Shown here: positions 58,986 to 64,000 of the stretch, piece by piece
Layout: the number at the start of each line of letters is the position of its first letter
How positions within the stretch are numbered: position 1 is the stretch's first letter
From: Myxococcota bacterium
Lineage (GTDB): Bacteria; Myxococcota; B64-G9
Direction: 5' to 3'
Assembly: GCA_022710975.1 (NCBI GenBank)
Contig: JAKLGA010000023.1
Location: 1-64,000 of the forward strand
DNA: 64,000 nucleotides
Program-made: the position numbers and the translations under genes
The notes under the pieces: generated by a model
Seen by the model: only the letters and a program-made list of their open reading frames with translations
Told to the model about the DNA's origin: nothing
Databases searched by the model: none

Positions 58986-61289
58986 ATGCTCAACGTCGGC
59001 AGCCTGGTGGGGGCCCTGTTGGTTTGCTGGAGCGCCGCCGGGTGCGGCACCGAGGCCGGGTTCGCGCCCTTCAGCCCGCCGGTGCCGGCCCAGCCGTACG
59101 TCGACCGGCCCTTCCTGCAGGAGGAGAACCACACCACCAACGAGCTCGAGCCGGGCATCGGCGCGCTGGTCGCGGTGGCGCTGCCGCCCCCCGAGGCCTC
59201 CGGGTTCGAGGTCCCCACCCAGGTGACGCCCCGCGGGCTGGTCGGGCGCGACGGCCAGGGCGCACCGCGGATCGCCTCCATCCCCGCGGCCGATCCCGAC
59301 CTGATCGCGGCCTCGTTCCTCGGCGCCGAGCTGCTGCTCGCCGGTCCGCGCGGGCTCTACCGCTGCGGCCCGGCCGCGTGCGCGGCGAGTGACCCGGCGC
59401 CTGCCGGGCTCACCGTCCTCGGCCTGGCGCCCGCGGCCACCTCGACGCGGGTGTACGTGCTGACCGACGTCGGGCTCGGCTGGCTCGACGCCGGTGGGGC
59501 CGTGCGCTGGCCGGCGCCGGGCGGGGCCTCGGTGACCGCGGCCCTGGAGCGCGGCGACGACCTGCTGCTCGCCGGGCCGGCCGGCCTGGCCGCCCACCCG
59601 CGGCCCGCCGGGGACACGCTCGGCGCGGCGCGCTGGACGTTCACCGCCGCCGATGGCCTGGCCGCCGGCCGGATCGCCGCCCTGGTCGCGGACGTCACGC
59701 TCCCGCAGGCGCTCGACCTGGTGGCCGTGGGCGACGCCGGGCTGCAGGGCCTGTCCCTCGCCGGCGCGGCGCCGCAGGTGGTGGAGGTGCCGCTCTTCGC
59801 CGCGGATCGGGTTCCGCTGGATCGGCCCACGGCCGCGACGCGCGCCGCGGACGGCGGGCTGCTGGTGGCCACCCGCGGCGGCGCCTGCCGCGTCATGGAA
59901 CGCGGCCTCGGCCCCGAGTGGCGGGTGTACAACGCCGAGCGCTGGCTGCCCGACGGCGACGTGCGCGGCCTGGCGGCCGATCCTCGGCTCGCCGACGGCC
60001 CGCTCTACTTCGCCACCGCGGGCGGCCTGGCCAGGGTCACCGCGCGGCGGCTGACGCTCGAGGAGAAGCTCGCGCCCTTCGTCGAGCGCGTCGTCCTGCG
60101 GCACGATCGCGACGGCGCGGTGGCCGACTCGCACCTGACCCGGCGCGGCGATCTCTCCTCCAACATCCCCTGGGACTCGGACAACGACGGCGGCTGGACC
60201 GCCTACTGGCTGCTGGCCGAGTGCTTCCGCTACCAGGTTACCGGCGATCCGGCCGCGAAGCAGCACTTCGACCGGTCGCTCGAGCGCATGCTCAGCCTGC
60301 AGACCCTGACCGGCACCGACTACTTCCTGGCCCGGGCGGTGATCCGCAAGCAGGGCTGCCCACTCGACGACTGCGACGGTCCTGACGACGGCGAGTGGTT
60401 CACCTCCCCGGACGGCGAGTGGTGGGTCAAGGGCGACACCTCGAACGACGAGGTGACCTCGCACATGTTCATGATGGGCCACGCCTACGAGCTGTGCGCC
60501 GACGGCGAGCAGCGCGCCCAGATCCGCCAGCACGTCTCGCGCATCGTGGGCGGCCTGCTCGACCACGGCTACCAGCTCCTGGACGTGGACGGGCTGGTGA
60601 CCACCTACGGGCAGTTCGATCCGGCCTACGTCAACGACTCGCTGCCCGGCAAGTACGGCGACGGCGGCCACCGCTCGGCGCAGCTCCTGGCCTGCCTGGT
60701 GCTGGCCTACTACATGACGGGCGAGGCCCGCTACCTCGAGGCCGAGCGGCTGCTCGTCCGCGAGCACCACTACGACACCAACGTGCTGACCGAGGCCGAC
60801 TACCCCTTCCGCGCGGGCAACGGCGACGGCGACGAGCTGGGCACCCAGGCCTTCTTCGTGCTGGTGCGCTTCGAGCAGGATCCGGCCCTGCGGGCCACGT
60901 GGCTGGCCGGCTGGGAGAACACCTACCGCCACCTGGTGCTGCAGCAGGGCGCCTTCTGGGATCTGGCCCACGCCGTGATCGGAGGCGCCGCGCCGCGGTT
61001 CGAGGAGGCCGGGCGCTGGCTGCGCCTGGCGCCGGTCGACTTCATCCGCTGGGAGATGCGCAATCTCCAGCGCCGCGATCTCGTGGCCGCGCCGGACTAC
61101 TACCACGACAGCGGGCGGATGCGCTCGGACGGCCGCATCCTGCCCTACGACGAGCGGCCCAACGATCGCTGGAACACCGATCAGTTCAAGGTCGAGGGCG
61201 GCCTGGGGCCGTTCATCGAGATGGACGGCGCCGACGTGCTGATGCCCTACTGGATGGGGCGGCACTACGGGATGATCATCCCCGAGTGA
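58986..61289 (+). CDS. Lipoprotein with beta-propeller and alpha/alpha-toroid domains
   Basis: The start at 58986 follows GGGAGG and gives a lipoprotein signal (WSAAGC). The 767-aa product has an N-terminal beta-rich propeller-like half (about 40-380, with GLGWLDAGGAVRW, GLQGLSLAGAAPQVVEV and GDVRGLAADPRLADGPLYFATAGGLARV). The C-terminal half (about 400-767) is helical, with DGGWTAYWLLAECFRYQVTGDPAAK, YDTNVLTEADYPFRAGNGDGDELG and DYYHDSGRMRSDGR. This second part looks like a six-hairpin (alpha/alpha) toroid as in glycoside hydrolases or lyases. A surface carbohydrate-active role is plausible but the family is not identified. Confidence 0.72.
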   Translation: MLNVGSLVGALLVCWSAAGCGTEAGFAPFSPPVPAQPYVDRPFLQEENHTTNELEPGIGALVAVALPPPEASGFEVPTQVTPRGLVGRDGQGAPRIASIPAADPDLIAASFLGAELLLAGPRGLYRCGPAACAASDPAPAGLTVLGLAPAATSTRVYVLTDVGLGWLDAGGAVRWPAPGGASVTAALERGDDLLLAGPAGLAAHPRPAGDTLGAARWTFTAADGLAAGRIAALVADVTLPQALDLVAVGDAGLQGLSLAGAAPQVVEVPLFAADRVPLDRPTAATRAADGGLLVATRGGACRVMERGLGPEWRVYNAERWLPDGDVRGLAADPRLADGPLYFATAGGLARVTARRLTLEEKLAPFVERVVLRHDRDGAVADSHLTRRGDLSSNIPWDSDNDGGWTAYWLLAECFRYQVTGDPAAKQHFDRSLERMLSLQTLTGTDYFLARAVIRKQGCPLDDCDGPDDGEWFTSPDGEWWVKGDTSNDEVTSHMFMMGHAYELCADGEQRAQIRQHVSRIVGGLLDHGYQLLDVDGLVTTYGQFDPAYVNDSLPGKYGDGGHRSAQLLACLVLAYYMTGEARYLEAERLLVREHHYDTNVLTEADYPFRAGNGDGDELGTQAFFVLVRFEQDPALRATWLAGWENTYRHLVLQQGAFWDLAHAVIGGAAPRFEEAGRWLRLAPVDFIRWEMRNLQRRDLVAAPDYYHDSGRMRSDGRILPYDERPNDRWNTDQFKVEGGLGPFIEMDGADVLMPYWMGRHYGMIIPE

Positions 61290-61296
61290 AGGCCGC

Positions 61297-62127
61297 TCAC
61301 TCGATGGGCTTCATGCCGGCCTCGACGCAGATGGGTCTCTCGCCCTCGAAGAAGTAGTAGGCGTCGTTGGCCCGCACCAGCCAGCGGCCGTGCCCCTCGT
61401 CGCGGAAGCTGACCGCCCTGTGGTTGGCTGGCGGGTCCTTGAACCGATCGAGATCCAGCTCGGGCACGGTGTCGCGCCGGCCGCCGCCCCGGGCGAGCTT
61501 CACCTCCGGCCCGAGCAGGCGCGCGAGCGCCTCCCGCTGGTCGAGGTGCAGCGCCAGGACGAGCTGGTTGTAGGCCAGATCCACGGCGGCGTGGGGGCTC
61601 GCGGCGAAGGGGTAGTGCAGCATGAGCTGTCCCTTGGCCCTGGCCTCCTGGTCGATGGAGAAGCGGAAGGTGGCCGGCTCGTAGGCCAGGTACGGGCCGT
61701 TCTCCTTCACCCAGGCCCGGCGCTCGGCGCTGTCTCTGAACCTCCGGCCCAGCATGTCCTCGAGCCGCGAGCCCAGGAACCCCTGCACCTCACCCGTGCT
61801 CCGCAGGCCCTCGGGCGGCGAGTCCAGGAACTCGGAGAACACCTCGACCACGTGGCGGTCGGTGCGAATGAGGTCGAGCAGGTGGACGGCCTCCCAGGCC
61901 AGCGCCGGGTACTTCCTGGCCACCTCGGCCAGCGGGTACACCGCGGCCCGGTGCACGCTCACCAGGAACCAGGTGGCCGCCTGGCGCTCGGCCGGGGTGG
62001 TCTTCGGATCCGCGATCTTGCGGACGTTCTCCAGCGCGCACTCCCCGGTGATGTCCTGCCAGGCCAGGGCCGGCGCGCCCGCCAGGAGCAGCGCGCAGAG
62101 GGCGCACAGCGACAGCAGCCCGCGCAT
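61297..62127 (-). CDS. Hypothetical exported protein
   Basis: GGAGGT precedes the ATG. The 276-aa product has a signal peptide (about 1-22, ALA-W), a helical repeat-like part (about 25-140, AATWFLVSVHRAAVYPLAEVARKYPALAWEAVHLLDLIRTD), and a beta-rich C-terminal domain (about 150-276) ending with WLVRANDAYYFFEGERPICVEAG. There are few Cys and no lipobox, so it should be periplasmic. The helical part resembles HEAT/ARM-like repeats, which serve as binding surfaces. I do not recognise the family. Confidence 0.7.
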   Translation of the reverse strand: MRGLLSLCALCALLLAGAPALAWQDITGECALENVRKIADPKTTPAERQAATWFLVSVHRAAVYPLAEVARKYPALAWEAVHLLDLIRTDRHVVEVFSEFLDSPPEGLRSTGEVQGFLGSRLEDMLGRRFRDSAERRAWVKENGPYLAYEPATFRFSIDQEARAKGQLMLHYPFAASPHAAVDLAYNQLVLALHLDQREALARLLGPEVKLARGGGRRDTVPELDLDRFKDPPANHRAVSFRDEGHGRWLVRANDAYYFFEGERPICVEAGMKPIE

Positions 62128-62261
62128 GGGTCACCTCCGTCGTTCGCCTCATTATACGGATCAGCCCGGCGGAAGTCGTCGTGCAGGGGGTTGACATGCA
62201 CGCCCCTCCCGCCGCCTAATGACCTCGATTGCTGACTCGAAGGTGCGATGGGAGGCGACCG

Positions 62262-62603
62262 ATGGACGAGAAGAGCGGATTCAGCCGGCGCGATCTGTTG
62301 AAGCTGCTCGGCAGCGTGACCGTGGCGGCCGGGGCGGGCTCGGTGGTGGCCACCCTGCTGCCCGGCTGCGGCGAGGACCAGGCCAGCGATCTCCCGGCCG
62401 GCTGCAGCCTGCTGTCCGAGGAGACCGTGATCGACCTCACCAACGGCTATGCCTACGAGGTCCAGGAGCTCCAGTGCCAGGTGGATCAGCCGGCCCTGGA
62501 CTGCTACTGCTACACCGGCGACTACGTCTACTACTCGGGCGACTACCACGCGCCGGTGAACGGCCGGCCCTGCGTGTGTGTGCGCAGCCGCCTGGCCGAG
62601 TAG
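62262..62603 (+). CDS. Small Tat-dependent lipoprotein
   Basis: GGAGGCG precedes the ATG. The 113-aa product has a twin-arginine signal (FSRRDLLKLLG) followed by a hydrophobic stretch and LLPGC, so it should be exported folded by Tat and then lipidated. The mature part of about 80 residues is rich in Cys, Tyr and Asp (CSLLSEETVIDL, LDCYCYTGDYVYYSGDYHAP, RPCVCVRS). Four to six Cys could bind metal or form disulfides. Tat export suggests a bound cofactor or fast folding. No family was recognised. Confidence 0.72.
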   Translation: MDEKSGFSRRDLLKLLGSVTVAAGAGSVVATLLPGCGEDQASDLPAGCSLLSEETVIDLTNGYAYEVQELQCQVDQPALDCYCYTGDYVYYSGDYHAPVNGRPCVCVRSRLAE

Positions 62604-62614
62604 CCCGCCCCGCG

Positions 62615-64000
62615 GTGAGCCCCGCCCTCCAGATCGCCCTCGTCCACGCCTTTCCGCTCGAGCTGGACTCGGCCGCCTGCCGGGGCCTGCGCTGGCTGCG
62701 CGACGAGCTCACCCGGCGCGGGGCGCGGGTCGAGGCGGTCACGCCCGCGGATCCGGGCGCGCTCGGCGTGGCGCTGGCGACGGCCGGGGTGGTCTGCGCG
62801 GGGGAGCTCCGGCCCTGCGAGCACGAGCTGGCCGTGGTGTCTGCCCTGGCGCGCTGCCCCGCGCCGCTCGTGCTCCTGCCCCAGGGCTACCCGTTCTGCG
62901 AGATCGGGACCCGGGTCTGCCCCCGCTGCCCGCTCCGGCTGCGGTGTGAGAGCACCCACCGGGTGGCCGCCTACCGCCACCTGTTCGCGCGCGCCGCGCG
63001 GGTGGTGTACCTCTCGCCGCTCCACCGCCGGGCCTGCGAGGGCTTCCTGGGCGCGCACCCCGGGGCGCTCACCCTGGCGCCTCCGGACCCCTGGCCGCTG
63101 CCCGCGGGCGGGGGCGAGGGGAGCGCGGCCTTCCCCAACCCCAACGATCCCGGCGAGTGGGAGCGGCTGCGCGAGCACTGCCTGGCGCACCCTGGCGAGG
63201 TGGTCTCGGCCTACGCGGACGAGCTCCCGCCCGGCGATCTCCCGGACAACCTGCGGCCCGTGCGCCTGGCCCGGTCCGGCCCCCGGGGCGAGTTGCTCGC
63301 CCGGCACGCGCGGCTGGTGCTGCTCCCGGAGCGGCCGCTGCCCTTCGGCCAGGACGCCGCCGCCATGCTGCTCGCCGGGCGCGGCGCCGCGCTGGGCGAG
63401 GCCGTCGGGCTGGCTCACTGGCTGGGCCCGGAGCCGGGCGCCGGGGCCATCCAGGCGCTCGTGGACGAGGCCCGGCGCGAGCTGCCCGGGCTGGTGCTGG
63501 AAGCGGGCTCCGCCCTGCCGGCGCCCGCCCCGCAGGCCCCGCGCTTCGGGCGCGTGCTCCTGTGGGCGCACGGCCTGGGGCTCGGCGACTCGATCAACCT
63601 CCTGCCCTTCGCCCGCTCGCTGGCCGAGTCCTGCCGGGAGGGGCTCACCTGGGCGCTCCCCGCCCGGCACGCGACCCTGCTCGAGGGCGCGCTGGACGCC
63701 AGCCTGCAGCCCCACGAGGAGCTCGATCCGGAGCAGGCCCGCGCCCGTTTCGAGCTGGTGGTCGAGGTGTCGGTGTACCGCGATCGCCTGTACGCCGGCG
63801 ACCTGGTGGACGAGCGCTGGCTGCAGCTCGAGCTGGCCCGGCCGAGCAACGGCTTCCAGCGTGTGCACGAGAACCTGCTCGACCTCCTGGCGAGCGCGGG
63901 CCTGCCCGCCCGCCCGGAGCGCCCGCGCCTGGCGCTCCGCCCGGAGGAGCGGCGGGCGGCCGAGGCGCGCCTGTCGTCCGCCGGGCTGGACGCCCGCGCG
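62615..64000 (+). CDS. Glycosyltransferase-like protein (3' end outside the window)
   Basis: An open frame with no stop begins at GTG 62615, 11 bases after the previous stop, and runs off the right edge (462 codons visible). There is no clear ribosome binding site, so the start is tentative. The N-terminal part (about 1-180) has LQIALVHAFPLELDSAACRGLRWLRDELTRRGARVEAVTP and a Cys cluster (FCEIGTRVCPRCPLRLRCES), like the N-domain of GT4-type enzymes with a zinc knuckle. From about residue 305 it reads RVLLWAHGLGLGDSINLLPFARSL, which resembles the LGD motif of GT9 heptosyltransferases. It may be a fused or two-domain glycosyltransferase. Confidence 0.6.
   Translation, partial: MSPALQIALVHAFPLELDSAACRGLRWLRDELTRRGARVEAVTPADPGALGVALATAGVVCAGELRPCEHELAVVSALARCPAPLVLLPQGYPFCEIGTRVCPRCPLRLRCESTHRVAAYRHLFARAARVVYLSPLHRRACEGFLGAHPGALTLAPPDPWPLPAGGGEGSAAFPNPNDPGEWERLREHCLAHPGEVVSAYADELPPGDLPDNLRPVRLARSGPRGELLARHARLVLLPERPLPFGQDAAAMLLAGRGAALGEAVGLAHWLGPEPGAGAIQALVDEARRELPGLVLEAGSALPAPAPQAPRFGRVLLWAHGLGLGDSINLLPFARSLAESCREGLTWALPARHATLLEGALDASLQPHEELDPEQARARFELVVEVSVYRDRLYAGDLVDERWLQLELARPSNGFQRVHENLLDLLASAGLPARPERPRLALRPEERRAAEARLSSAGLDARA

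Overview
This is a very GC-rich, gene-dense window with short intergenic gaps and many ATGA/GTGA stop-start overlaps. It looks chromosomal and most likely comes from a member of the Myxococcota (the former delta-proteobacterial myxobacteria and relatives). Supporting signs are C-terminal MYXO-CTERM-like anchors (Gly-Cys motif, one hydrophobic helix, Arg cluster) behind Ser-Asp-Gly linkers, many large lipoproteins, a PilZ-REC protein, FHA-type sigma54 activators, a Hanks-type Ser/Thr kinase and degenerate Cys-rich repeat proteins. The class within the phylum cannot be decided from the sequence. I saw no rRNA, tRNA, CRISPR array, phage or intact transposon.

Layout. 1-155 is the 5' end of a Tad/Flp pilus gene (cpaB). 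312-16959 is mainly a secreted and cell-surface region: a clan GH-A glycoside hydrolase, an OmpA-like protein, a lipoprotein, a class III adenylate cyclase, a TULIP-like lipoprotein, a DUF4139-like exported protein, a TonB-dependent receptor, a V4R-like sensor, a PHB-depolymerase-like esterase, and an operon of two TolC-like fragments plus a lamin-tail lipoprotein. 16994-19054 is a signalling group on the minus strand (REC, unknown, PilZ-REC). 19219-24754 is an orphan nuoJKLMN operon that has lost most residues needed for proton pumping. 24769-28563 holds a frameshifted gene, a small membrane protein and selB. 28699-34609 holds a zinc-ribbon/TPR membrane protein, a small exported protein and an exported CHAT protease-like protein.

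34616-42693 is one long minus-strand signalling block: Ser/Thr kinase, TPR membrane protein, FHA-GAF-sigma54 activator, then a perfect sigma54 promoter in front of lipoprotein, carboxypeptidase-regulatory-like protein and FHA-GGDEF diguanylate cyclase. The simplest reading is a kinase- and sigma54-controlled circuit that ends in c-di-GMP synthesis.

42913-51275 is metabolic and regulatory: an acyl-CoA synthetase, an exported protein, an ECF sigma/anti-sigma/secretin-N operon, an SCP2 protein with a strong terminator, and a MocR regulator with a branched-chain aminotransferase. 51346-64000 returns to surface proteins (alpha/beta hydrolase lipoprotein, eight-fold Cys-rich repeat lipoprotein, beta-propeller lipoproteins, a Tat lipoprotein). 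It also holds a histone-tail-like protein, a nested inverted-repeat element at 57648-57795, a degenerate J-domain protein and, at the right edge, a partial glycosyltransferase-like gene.

The most unusual items are the orphan nuoJKLMN module without its proton-channel residues, the sigma54/FHA/c-di-GMP circuit, and the nested palindrome element.
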